Source: Gloeophyllum trabeum ATCC 11539 (lineage: Eukaryota > Basidiomycota > Agaricomycetes > Gloeophyllales > Gloeophyllaceae). From it: a stretch of DNA of 40,237 nt. A program made the translations under genes and the position numbers. The stretch spans positions 703,663 to 743,899 of the forward strand of contig NW_006920412.1 of the NCBI RefSeq assembly GCF_000344685.1, in the 5' to 3' direction. Positions 21,123-31,631 of this stretch are shown piece after piece; position 1 is the first letter of the stretch; every line of letters starts with the position of its first letter. Under the pieces are notes generated by a model. The model made no database searches. It was not told the DNA's origin and worked only from the letters and a program-made list of their open reading frames with translations.

Positions 21123-22884
21123 ATGTTCATGGAAGAGCCATCGCAAAAAAAACTCAAGCTGGGCGATGAGAGCGGCCAGGACGGTGGAGTGGCGGAAGCG
21201 TCTGTAGTAGACGCAGAGGTATGTGTTCCTTTCTTGTCCTCGCGCGTGTAAGCTGAATGTTATTGGCTCTGATCGGGAAAGCAGACACGACTGGAGGACT
21301 CTGTGCCAGAGCGGTATATCGAACTGGTGTTTACGTGGTCCAGCAAGCCGTTTACTTTATCCATCGCCGAGTCCGATAGGCACGTGCAATCAAGTTCATC
21401 TTCCCGTTGCTAGTGCTCATAGCGGCTCAGGGTATTCGATCTGAAAGCGTCTCTGCAGAGCCTCACGAACGTCCCTCCGGAGCGTCAGAAGATTATAGGA
21501 CTGGTCAAGGGAAAGCTCCCTGCCGATGACGTCTGCGTGTACGTGCATCCTTCGGTCCATATTTTGGCATCCGCGCGTGGGGACTCTATACTCACTTCGC
21601 AGGCAATCTATCAGTGGTGATTTAAGGCTTGCGCCTGGCAAAAAGTTCACGCTGATCGGCACTCCACAAGGAGACGAGATCAAGGACCCTTCACGTAAAC
21701 GTCCCACTTGCTACACTCTCATGGAGTTCTGATCTCTTTGTTCGACGACCCAGAATTGGAATTCCTCCCGGACGTTCTGAATGATCTCGACATCGACTTC
21801 TCCGCCGCGCCCGAAGCGGCAGCCGCATATCTGCACGACCAGCGGAATAAGCGCAAAATCCGGGAGATCAGTGCAAAACTGCAGGTTAACATTATCCATC
21901 CGTTGCGGGAGGGGAAGAAGTTATTGGTGCTGGACATCGATTATAGTAAGGACGTTTTCGTCCTGTCCCAGTTTGCCCCGGGTACGCGTGCTGAGGCGAC
22001 TACAGCCATCTTAGACACGAAACCCTTAACATCTGGTGCTTTGCCTCCGCAGGAATGTGTTAGGCCTCGCTTGCACGAATTCCTAGAAGCAGTTTACCCG
22101 CACTACGATATATGCATATGGTGCGCTAACCCTTTCCCCAGCACCATCATGCACCTTTCATCTTGTCCATAGGTCACAAACAAGCTGGGTCTGGCTCGAG
22201 ACGAAACTCGTCGAGGTCGGCATGCTCGGCACAGAACGAAATTATAAGGTGAGAGTACGCGCCTCTCATTTTTGTGAACCGGCTGACGCGTGGCAACCAG
22301 ATATCCTTTGGTATTCGGCACCGATCTTACGAGTGCGAGGCAGCGTAGATGATGGAGATTGACATACAGTGCTCGACAAGACAACCATGTTCAGCGTATT
22401 CTCGACGCGCAATGGTCAGCCATATCGACACCATGTGAAGCCATTACAGATCATATGGAACCGCTTCCCACAGTAGTGAGTGCATGCTTGGTCTGCGGTG
22501 ACGGTGACGATAGATCTGGGCTGTAGCAGTGCGAAGAATACCATCCACGTGGACGACCTGGTAAGTCATACGAGATCTCTTGCGATGTAGGTGCTCAGGT
22601 TCGTGGCATGTCTAGGCGCGGAACTTTGCTCTGAACCCGCGTCAGGGGCTGAAGATTTCTGCCTTCAAGGACGCACATACGCCACGCGCGATGTCCGATC
22701 GGGAATTGGACAAGCTGGCGATCTATATGGTCCATATAGCCGATCTCGATGACTTGAACAAGGTCCAGCATAAGGTGGGCCATGTTGGTGATTTTTTCAT
22801 TGTGAGCGGTTGCTTGAGCTCTTTTAGGACTGGAAAAATGTGGTCCGCGGCTTACGACCGGATTTCGATGCGCCATCGACATGA
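21123..22884 (+). CDS. UBLCP1: UBLCP1-type proteasome phosphatase (UBL domain + FCP1-like HAD)
   Basis: Twelve-exon model, 379 residues: 21123-21218, 21285-21379, 21431-21538, 21603-21694, 21754-21945, 22006-22120, 22173-22248, 22301-22310, 22370-22475, 22527-22560, 22616-22774, 22828-22884. The N-terminal ubiquitin-like domain (ERYIELVFTWSSKPFTLSI through LVKGKLPADDV and APGKKFTLIGTP) is followed by an FCP1/HAD phosphatase domain. Motif I is LVLDIDYT (D191, D193); later come YDICIWSQTSW and NTIHVDDL. In animals UBLCP1 dephosphorylates the 26S proteasome in the nucleus and lowers its activity. The catalytic Thr codon spans an intron, so motif I is intact only after splicing. Intron 2 begins with GC and exon 8 has ten bases. 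ATG 21123 starts MFMEEP; ATG 21129 is an equal alternative. Confidence 0.9.
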
Positions 22885-23355
22885 AAACAGGATCATCGTA
22901 CGTTTTACCTAGGCCCTACTCATTGGTATCTGGAGCCATTGCATGGTTTTTGGACGGATGTTGGATTATTAGCACTGTAAAACACATTGTGGATATTGCA
23001 AGCGAATACCATTGGCTATCTTGCGCCAACCAATCAGAGGACTTTCCGATCGTGCAAATCGCGGACTCGACTCGCGTCTCCGACTTCGTGAAGTTGTTGA
23101 TCCTTGTGTGACTATCCTCTTGTTGCTCCCCGGTCACGTACATCTGCATTCTTATGGCTGCTCCTGCCTGCCGATAAAGCGCGGCATTTGCTTGAGTCAA
23201 GAAGGGAGATTTCGAAGGGATCATTCTTCAAGTCAGTGCTGAGAGGAAGTTCGGGGCGAGACGCTGATCATACGCGTTCGGTATGTGGTACAAGTCCAAC
23301 CAGTAACGCGCAGGCTTCGATTTTCTGAAACAGCCCCCCCCTCCCCACCAGTTTC
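22885..23355. promoter_or_regulatory. upstream region with CCAAT boxes
   Basis: No gene. Contains ATTGG (23011-23015, inverted CCAAT) and CCAATCAG (23030-23037) about 320 bases before the next ATG, and a C-rich run at 23332-23344 (CCCCCCCCTCCCC). It presumably holds the promoter of the following gene. Confidence 0.35.
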
Positions 23356-24447
23356 ATGATATCTCGACTCGGCGCTGATGCATTCTGGAACCGCCTGCAC
23401 CTTCTGTATGCATACGAAGCCGAGAAACGCGCCCTGCGCTACACGCAGCGCATAGACCGCTCCGAACGCAATCACGATGCCCCCGACTTGGAGTACCGCC
23501 CAGGACAGATAGCGTACGCGTGGGGCGGCAATACGAACGCGTACTTTGACTTCCTCGCCATGCACAGGTACAAACTCAATAAGGAGGAGCGCGCACTTGA
23601 GCAGTACTACCGGCCTTTCGCAGCAAAAAAGCTTATTGGCAAGTACTGCGTCATCCTGAGCCGCTTGAACCACGACCCGCACGAGAATCAGTATTTGGTG
23701 TGCTTGTTGTCGACGTTCGGGGGGACGGAGCACGCGAAGGAGGTCAGGACGCCTGTGAATCGGTTCTTTGCGGTGCCCATGGGTCCGTGGATCGAGGGCT
23801 CAGCTGGGAATATTGAACCCATCCACACGAATCCGCCGTGGAACAAACCATCGTTCGTGTTCGGGGCGCCCGTGATACGCCGCGTAATCACCTCTGCGCG
23901 ACTGCCGTATCTGTATAGCCTGGCTCCCGGGGAGCTGGACCGGTTGCTGGCCATTCTCCGCATCAAGGTTGAGGTGCGTTTGATCTTGTTACTCTCCGGT
24001 GGTTTGCTCTGACGATTGGTTTAATTGCCGTCGCAGCGATTCCATAAGCGCTCTGACGAGTTGAGAGCAGAGTTCTTGTATACTCTGCGTCACATCAAAT
24101 CTCGTGATGCCCGTGACCTCGAGAGGGTTGAAGAGTTCGCAGAGGACGTCGATCCTACGCGAGCATACTTGCCTCGCGAGACGCGTCGGCAGAAGGAAGC
24201 CAAGCAGAGCGAAGCCGCTCGCGCGAGGGCGGACGTCGACGCGTCTCGATGGGATAATGGGCCAGGGTCGAAGAAGAGGACCTACTTCACTCCTTTACAC
24301 TTGTTGTCCACGGGCGGGCATGATATAACATGGCCGCTACAATACGTGGAGCACGACATTGTGCATTCGTCGCCTGTGTTGTCACATCGGAAAGTCTACA
24401 ACACTGTACTCAAGAATTTACCTCCGAGCCCGCAGTACGGCTCGTAG
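23356..24447 (+). CDS. unrecognised two-exon protein
   Basis: Exons 23356-23973 and 24037-24447 join in phase (342 residues). The N-terminal half is aromatic-rich and looks globular (YRPGQIAYAWGG, KLIGKYCVILSRL, YLVCLLSTFGG, RFFAVPMGPW). The C-terminal half is charged and helical (ELRAEFLYTLRHIKSRDARDLERVEEF) and ends in a mixed-charge stretch and a hydrophobic patch. No signal peptide or membrane segment. I do not know the family. The long first exon with strong G+C third-position bias and the continuation over a conventional 63-base intron make it a convincing gene. It is convergent with CSN8, 170 bases away. Confidence 0.75.
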
Positions 24448-24617
24448 GTGATCGTTTCGCATATGCGCAGGAGGTGCGTTGAAATGCAGTGATACAGTTT
24501 AGCGCGAGGCCCGCCGCCCAGCGTATCACCAAGAATTTGTGGCCAATGCTGCTGCATCAATTTAGCAAGGACACACGTGACCACTGGGTACAATAGAGTG
24601 TTGTCCCAAGGAGCCAC

Positions 24618-25691
24618 TCATATCTCCAGGCCGACTATCCCGTCTGCGACTACATCGAAGGAAGCCAGCGAGGATGGCGCTGTCGCGGGTATGGTTAGAG
24701 GCACGGCATAATCAAGCAGGGCTCTGCGTGTGGCTCACCCGTGTGAGTCGGCCGTATTGCGCGGGATATAGGCTTGGGCCGGACGATGTGCGTGGAGGCG
24801 TCGTACGTCCACTGATGGGCTTGGATCGCTGCGGGCAAATCGTGAGCTACCCCCTTCTTCTAGCTAAAGTGCAGCCAACAGGATGGATACCTTGGATTAA
24901 GGCTTCGGACGCGAGCCCGAGGAATATCTGGGCGTGCTGGAGGGATAATGAGGAGTATGCTTTGGACAGGAGCACGAAGGTCCGCTGCCGGAAGTTCTCT
25001 AGTTTATTCATTGTGTATAGTTGTGACTGGAGTGAATGTATAAATGGCGCTGGGAACGTACGGATGAACTCGTTCAGAAGTGTTTTCACGATTGGGACGA
25101 GGTCGGGGGCCGCGAAGTCCGGCTGGGAGACTAGGTGGTCGATTTGTTCCACGCGGGCGTATATTATGGGGTAGTCTCGCTGGTACGTAGCGGACAGCAG
25201 ATGGTGGAGGTCGATGCACAGGGGCTGGGAGGCGAGATTAGGTGGTAAACGTTCGAGGGCGTAGCGGGCGGGGGGTCTATGTGATTGTGAGACCCAGCAG
25301 TCTGATTCTGCTGGAACTAAGGACGTACATCTGGTCGAGGATGAGGTATGTTAGGACTAGAGGAATCGTGACGAGTAAGTGGCTTGGGCTTGCGTCTACC
25401 GTGGCCTACAGCTCGATAGGTTTCAAGATTCAGCTGCACATCAAGTAATCTGAATCGTACACTGATCTCAGCCTCTTCGGCGACACGGACGAGTTCATCA
25501 TGGCTCTTCTGCGCTGTGAGATCCACTATGATGGGAAAGACGACAGTGTATGGGTCTGGGCTGGGGGGTTCTGCCACCGCAGGTACGGCCTGAGCTGGGG
25601 GTGGCGCAGCGGGAGGGGGCACGCTCGACCGAGCTTCGTCCATGAGCTCTTTGCTGGAGGTTGGGGGAGGGGTAGGAGGGCCGCCGCTCAT
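24618..25691 (-). CDS. CSN8: COP9 signalosome subunit 8
   Basis: Six-exon model, 260 residues, read downward: 25461-25691, 25329-25405, 25062-25276, 24891-24998, 24739-24828, 24618-24679. After a proline-rich N-terminus (SGGPPTPPP, PPPAAPPPAQAVPA) the CSN8/PSMD8 helical-repeat region runs from DELVRVAEEAEIS through LVTIPLVLTYLILDQIPPARYAL, RDYPIIYARV and a PCI-like end, FRQRTFVLLSKAYSSLSLQHAQIFLGL. The last part, AHQWTYDASTHIVRPKP, matches the C-terminal strand region of CSN8. It is a non-catalytic subunit of the complex that removes Nedd8 from cullins. Its ATG lies 166 bases from that of the divergent NECAP gene. Confidence 0.85.
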
Positions 25692-25857
25692 TTTGATTGC
25701 TATATCTAGCGATTCTGAGTGAGTTGTAGATGAAAGTAAGTAGCAGCACACGCTATGGCGGAGAGGATAGAGCTTGCAGCAGCCACCTGATCGGGCTTGT
25801 GGCGCGAATGGATAGACGCGCCGACGGCAGTGCCGCGAGCGCGGTCTCCTGAACGCC
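25692..25857. promoter_or_regulatory. shared divergent promoter of CSN8 and NECAP
   Basis: Only 166 bases separate the two start codons, so the core promoters and 5' UTRs of both genes must lie here. No TATA box is evident; the middle is G+C rich. Confidence 0.6.
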
Positions 25858-26809
25858 ATGGACAACCTCGAGGAGGAGATCGAGTCTATCCTGTACATCG
25901 GCAGGGAGGTGTCTGGTGAGCACACACCCCGCTGACATCTCATTTGGTCCTCATATGTGTATATTTTCGCATCTCAAGTGTACAAGATCCCCCCTCTCAG
26001 GAAGAACGAAGGCCATCGCGCGAATGACTGGGGCGACCTCGCGAATCCGCTGTGGAAGGGGCGTCTGCGGATAGTCGAGAAGGGGGACGGGGTCATGATG
26101 TACTTCGAAGATCCACAAACTGGTGAGCGGGGCCAACACATGTAACCCCTCGTTTCTCCCGCTAACGTATCAATCCCTCACCAGGCGAATGTGCGAGCCC
26201 CACCCGCTTATGACACCGCGAAATATCTTCTGATGCTATCCCCCGACCTGATCCCGCAGTGTTTGCCAAGACAAAGTACGACCCGCTGAAGCCGCCCGTG
26301 GACGCCGTGCTCGACTCGTCGCGCTACTTTGTCATCCGCGTGGAGGATGAGGGCAAGAAGGCGTACATCGGCATGGGTTTCGCGGAGCGGACGGATAGCT
26401 TTGATTTCAGTCAGTCTTCCTGCCGCTGCTATTGGGTAATGCGCTATGAACTGACGCGGTGCTGTAGATGTTGCTCTTCAGGATTACACAAAGTAAGCTG
26501 GGAGCCAACCGCTCACGCGCGCGATGTTCTGACGATCGTACCAGGCGATACAAAGCCAAGCTTAACCCCCCCTCACCAACGACCGAAGACCCTTTCTCGT
26601 CGCCGGCCGCACCTACCGGGCCCAAGAAAGACTATTCCCTGAAGGAAGGGCAGACGTTCTCGATAAACATTCCCGGGCGGAACAGGGCGAATAACGCCAG
26701 TTCAGGGGAGAGCCTGCTAGGGTCGAGCTCGGCAAGCAGCTCCACGTCGTCGTTGGGCGGTGGGATACCGCTTTTGCCGCCACCGCCGAGTGCGCCGAAG
26801 AGACGCTGA
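25858..26809 (+). CDS. NECAP: NECAP-type endocytic adaptor (PH-like ear-binding protein)
   Basis: Six-exon model, 215 residues: 25858-25915, 25979-26122, 26185-26190, 26260-26409, 26468-26492, 26545-26809. The NECAP PHear domain is seen in [69 protein letters not shown] and VALQDYTK. The tail has FKEGQT-like [12 protein letters not shown] and a serine/proline-rich end. NECAPs bind AP-1/AP-2 and act in clathrin-coated vesicle formation. Exon 3 is only six bases (GCGAAT), giving part of Gly, Glu and part of Leu. Without it the conserved TGELFA cannot be made. Length is slightly below the animal proteins. Divergent partner of CSN8. Confidence 0.9.
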
Positions 26810-27983
26810 TGAGGGGCGAGGGTTATTTGGGTATCGTTTCTGTTGGATTTTGGGGCAGCGACCTATTGGCTATCAATTCAATGTGTATCATCTCATAACT
26901 ACTCGCATTGCAGGAAGCAGCATTCTATGTACGCCGTGCCAGACATTTCACTCCCTCCCGTGTATTTCAGGTCGAATGCCGGTCTTCTGAGTTTCTACCG
27001 CAGCTTGAGACTCGTCTTGTCGATGACGAGGAACACCCGGGGTTATCACTCTATCTGCCGCGGCAGCGTTGACTTTGGCTCCAGGATGCGCTTCGCGTTC
27101 GAGCGCAATCCTGTACCTGCAGGTTCTTGTTTAGGCAAGCTGTGTTTGCGCCCTGCTTCTCGAATTGTTCTCGGTGAGCGTCTTTGTCTGAGAGCGGATA
27201 TGGCTGAGACTGGTTGGGATGGGACTAAGGTGTTTCAGCTATGCATAAGCGGATCATAGGATGTGAGGTGAATGTGATCAACGACTCGGCCTTGCTCTCG
27301 TGCATCGGATGCGTGCGTGTAGGATGGACCACATCCCAGCAGAGGCCTCTCGAACACACCGGTATGCCGGGCTAATACCGTACCGCTTTCATCCAGGAAG
27401 TCTCGACTTATCTGATAGCGGTGCGTTACCCCACGTTATCGAATAGGGCAGACGTGCATGCGAAGATCAGTACGTACACAATGACTGCAGAGTGCAAACC
27501 GTTACCAAGAAACTCATGCGTTGATGCGTTCCCATTGGCCGGTCCGATATAAGTCTAGCGTAGCACCCACGGTTTGATTCCAGGATGCATGCCTTGAGGA
27601 TTGTTGGCGTGAGGTTGTCTGCTCAGTTGCCGGGAGGACACGTCGGTAGTTGGGTGCCTCTGCCGCTTTACGCAGCAATGTTAGAGGCTCGACAAAGCGC
27701 TGTGATTGGCCGATCTTCGCAGCGGTCATTTGCATTATCAGATAAGCCGCGCGGTTCGATCTGTGGCGGAGGGAGAAAGTTGGAGAAACCGGGTCTAAAA
27801 TTGGGCTCGGGCGATGCCGCTGGAATGTGGTTGGCTGAGCGAATGCCGTAGGGGCGTGATGACGGCCGGCCATTGGTCAGCGGCGTCATATTTGGCTCTG
27901 TCCCCGAGTACGGTAGTCCACAGCCAGCGTTTCTCACTCTGTCCGGCGCGGGTGCAGTCAACCTCTCTTGCTCGTCGACCACC
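26810..27983. other. intergenic, NECAP to NFS1
   Basis: A 417-base open frame (26843-27259, +) has no family signal and no splice-consistent extension; I treat it as chance. The right part carries three inverted CCAAT boxes (ATTGG at 27534-27538, 27705-27709 and 27872-27876) that may belong to the NFS1 promoter. Confidence 0.4.
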
Positions 27984-29956
27984 ATGTTGTCACGGCTCTC
28001 CCGCAATTCCCTTCCCCGCTCGGCCCTCAGGGCGTCGTCCAAGGCCACAAAGCAGGCCCGCCGCGCCTTTGTTCAGCCCTCTGGCGCTGATAGAGCCAGT
28101 GTCGTCGATGTTCCCTCGACATATCAGGACGACAACCTCTATACCCCCCGGCCAGGTGCGTAGTCTTTATCGTGATCAAAGAAAAGTGCTCATTTGATTC
28201 CCAGATATGCTTGGTTTCAGGCTAGAGACACCTCGCCATGAAGGGTCGTTGCTCGAGAAAGCACGGCCTATCTATCTGGATATGCAGGCAAGCGACAAAG
28301 GATATTCCCCGAGATGTTGTACTCACTTTCAGTGATGTAGGCTACAACACCTGTAGATCCGCGGGTCCTGGATGCCATGTTGCCCTACTTCACGGACCAA
28401 TATGGTAATCCTCACAGCCGGACGCACGCATACGGATGGGAAGCAGAGAAGGCCGTGGAGGATGCAAGAAAGGTTGGTATTAGCTGACAATGCCGGAACC
28501 TGGTGTTTCTGATTACGCCCTTTCACTAGCACGTTGCGGACTTGATTGGTGCCGATCCAAAAGATATCGTCTTCACTTCTGGAGCAACCGAAACGAACAA
28601 CATGGCCATCAAGGGCGTGGCTCGATTCCACAAAGACAAAAAGCGGCATATCATCACGACGCAAACTGTATGGTCGTCACTCATGCATGCAACCTCGGTC
28701 CTAATATCTTTATTATAGGAGCACAAATGCGTACTGGACTCATGCCGGAAACTCCAAGAGGAGGGCTTCGATGTGACCTATCTGCCAGTTCAAAAAAACG
28801 GTGTCATTGATCTGGCGGAACTCGAGAAGGCTATCCGACCGGATACATCCCTTGTTTCTATAATGACAGTGAACAACGAGACGGGTGTTATCCAGCCCAT
28901 CAAAGAAATCGGTGCTCTGGTTCGGAAGCACCGCGGAGTCTACTTCCACACCGATGCTGCTCAGGCCGCAGGGAAGATTCCCGTCGACGTAAACGAGTCA
29001 AACATCGACCTCATGAGTCTGTCGGGACACAAAATCTACGGTCCGAAAGGCGTGGGTGCCGCATACGTGCGCCGGCGACCTCGCGTCCGGTTGGAACCGA
29101 TTATCAATGGTGGTGGACAGGAGCGTGGGTTGAGGAGCGGGACGCTGCCCACGGCGTTGATTGTGGGCATGGGCGAGGCGGCCCGGATAGCCAAGATGGA
29201 GATGGCGGTGAGTAGTCTTTTGTTTGACGGGCTGTGATGGATACTTTGCCAAGGGCTCTCAAGGAGCCCGTTTTATTTCGAAAGGAGCGGCATTGCGTGC
29301 TCGGGACTCGTTCTGGGCGGCGGCCGGCTTCTTTGTGAAGCAGACGCAGGGGTACTGAGCCCAAAGGGAAGTGAAGGACTTGAAGGCTGACTTGTTCTTG
29401 TTCAGAGGGATCATGCTCGGGTTAAGCAGCTTTCGGACCGCCTGATCCAGGGCATTAACTCGCAAGTCCAGCACGTTGTGCGGAACGGAGACCCGGATGG
29501 GTACCCCGGGTGTGTCAACCTGAGTTTCGCATACGTTGAGGGCGAGAGCTTGTTAATGGCGCTCAAGGTGCGTCATATGCGCTTTCATCTGAACCTTCTG
29601 GTCCTGACCCTTGCTTGGCTTGTATAGGACATCGCGTTATCATCCGGGAGCGCTTGTACGTCCGCGTCATTAGAGCCGTCGTATGTCCTCCGCGCGTTAG
29701 GCGCGGCCGAGGACATGGCGCACTCGTCGCTGCGGTTCGGCCTTGGCCGGTTCACGACGGAGGCGGAGGTGGATTTCGTTGTGGAGAAGCTCGTGGCGAC
29801 CGTACAGAAGTTGCGTGATATGAGGTCAGTGCTGGTCTGCTTCCGTCCGCTAGCTTGCCTCGTGTGCTGACGGTGGTTTTGCACTCTTCTAGTCCGCTTT
29901 GGGAGATGGTGCAAGAGGGCATCGATATCAGTTCCATTGACTGGTCTCAACACTAA
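27984..29956 (+). CDS. NFS1: mitochondrial cysteine desulfurase Nfs1
   Basis: Eight-exon model, 478 residues: 27984-28155, 28205-28287, 28341-28472, 28530-28667, 28719-29207, 29406-29567, 29628-29824, 29893-29956. It removes sulfur from cysteine for Fe-S cluster assembly and tRNA thiolation, using PLP. Seen: an arginine/serine-rich mitochondrial presequence ([20 protein letters not shown]), [35 protein letters not shown], the PLP lysine in [10 protein letters not shown] (K280), [12 protein letters not shown] and the active-site cysteine loop [14 protein letters not shown] (C402). The C-terminus [18 protein letters not shown] is the conserved Isu-binding type. Intron 2 starts with GC. Intron 5 (198 bases) is over three times longer than its neighbours and contains a GGGCTC/GAGCCC hairpin at 29253-29269. 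Confidence 0.96.
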
Positions 29957-30301
29957 TCGGAAACGTTGTATTTTTATTGCTTTGAATGGGTGTAGTTGTG
30001 GGGGGTCGGTGTGGATTCAAGTGCTCTTGTACTCTCATTTTTCCAGTAATTAGTGTCACGTAGTTTACCGCATAATGCCTGCATGCAATGTTATGTTCTC
30101 GGTCATGAATATCAAGTTGAACGTCATTGTGGCACAGAGGTCCCGAGGAGCTCCTCGGCATGCCCGGCAGCTCTGCACGGACCACTGCGCCTCGAGGATA
30201 TGGAATTGGAACTCAGCTTGAGACTCCTGCACTCTCTCTTCTCCCCCATCATCTCCCTCTTTCTGCTCCCTGCTCCCTGCTTTACACTACTAGTGCTTAC
30301 G
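29957..30301. promoter_or_regulatory. intergenic, upstream of the SR-protein gene
   Basis: Contains a perfect 14-bp palindrome CGAGGAGCTCCTCG (30144-30157) and a pyrimidine-rich tract at about 30227-30285 just before the ATG, as often seen in fungal promoters without TATA boxes. No gene. Confidence 0.4.
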
Positions 30302-31631
30302 ATGGCCCGAAGACTTTATCTTGGAAGTAAGAAACTCCTTGTATTGGATGAATGTCGTCGGTACTGAGGGGCTTATCGCGTAGAATTACCCGCTGACGCG
30401 CGGACTGACGATGTTTCGAAAATGTTCGAGGGCTATGGGCGGATTGTCGACTGCCGTGTCATGACCGGTTGGTAGCTCTGCAGGTACTAGCCGCGGACTG
30501 GTAATGACCTTTTTCGTGCCCTCGTAGGCTTTGGGTTCGTCGAGTTTGAGAACCCTCGCGACGCGGAGGACGCCGTGCACCATTTCAACGGGAAGCAGTT
30601 TATGGGCGCGAGTATCGTCGTCGAGTTTGCGAAGGAGACGCGTCGCACAAGGGGTGATGTCTACGAAGGTGATCGGTATGTATGGGTGTTGTGGGTGGTA
30701 GGTGGGAAGGTGCTGATCTCCGGGATGTTTTTTCGCTTTTTAGTAGGGGTCCTGCGCCGCGTTCGAAGCGCCCTCCCGGTATCAGGTTGATTGTTGCGGG
30801 TATTTCGCGCGATACTAGCTGGCAGGTATGCGGCGTTTCCTTCTTGCGCCAGGTCCAGGCAACTACGGATACTCGTTGGCGCGCCTCGTTGTGCCGTGGC
30901 GTCGAACTCGATGGACCCTAACACCTCACCCATAGGACCTCAAAGACTTTGGCCGTGAAGCTGGCAGCGTCTCGTACGCCGACATCGACCGCGACTATCC
31001 TGGGAACGGGTACGACCACACAGTGCTGCGGATGTGCTGCCTCATTCTTATTGGCTGGACCTAGTATTTTGGAATATCTCTCTCGGGATGATGCCGACCG
31101 TGCCGTCAAGGACTTGGACGGTAAGGAGCTCCGCGGGCGTGCCGTCCGCGTGACCTACGATGATTCTGTGCGTCTGCATCGTAACATTCCGGTGGAGTGT
31201 CATGCTGACCTTGCCCACCTTAGCGCGCCACGGTAGACAACTACCGCCGCGATGATCGCCGCGACGATCGTAGGGGAGGGTACGAGCGCTCTTCATACAG
31301 AGACGACCGTGTCCCCCACCGTCGCGAACGCTCCAGGTCGCCCGCTGGTCGACGTGCCTATGACCACGATGATCGTCGCCCCAGGTCTCCGCCCCCGCCC
31401 AAACGGGAGCATGATGATAGAAGGCCTGCAGGGTACGATGATCGGCGTGGAGGTCGTTATGATGATTATCCAGCGCCTGACCCTTACTATGATCGTCGTA
31501 GGGATGACTACGAAAGACGCAGGGACGACAGGCCGAGGCGTGAGGAGAGGGACGACCGCTATGATGACAGGTCTTCCAGGGCAGCTCCTGTCAATGGGGA
31601 TGCTGGTTGGAGTCGCCAACCGGCCGTCTGA
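30302..31631 (+). CDS. SR splicing factor, SRSF1-like (two RRMs + charged tail)
   Basis: Seven-exon model, 306 residues: 30302-30326, 30384-30467, 30528-30675, 30747-30825, 30936-31009, 31065-31167, 31224-31631. RRM1 has RNP2 RLYLGKLP and RNP1-like GFGFVEF. The second domain is a pseudo-RRM marked by SWQDLKD (here SWQDLKDFGREAGSV), the signature of SRSF1-type SR proteins. The tail of about 135 residues has RERSRSPAGR and PRSPPPPKRE but is mostly RDDRR/YDDRR mixed-charge repeats. The family binds exonic enhancers and shuttles between nucleus and cytoplasm. Every RRM exon junction is phase-consistent. The frame ends at QPAV-stop. Confidence 0.92.

Noticed and set aside
26843..27259. 138-codon open frame after NECAP
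   Set aside because: No family resemblance, no codon-bias contrast with other frames, no splice-consistent partner exons.
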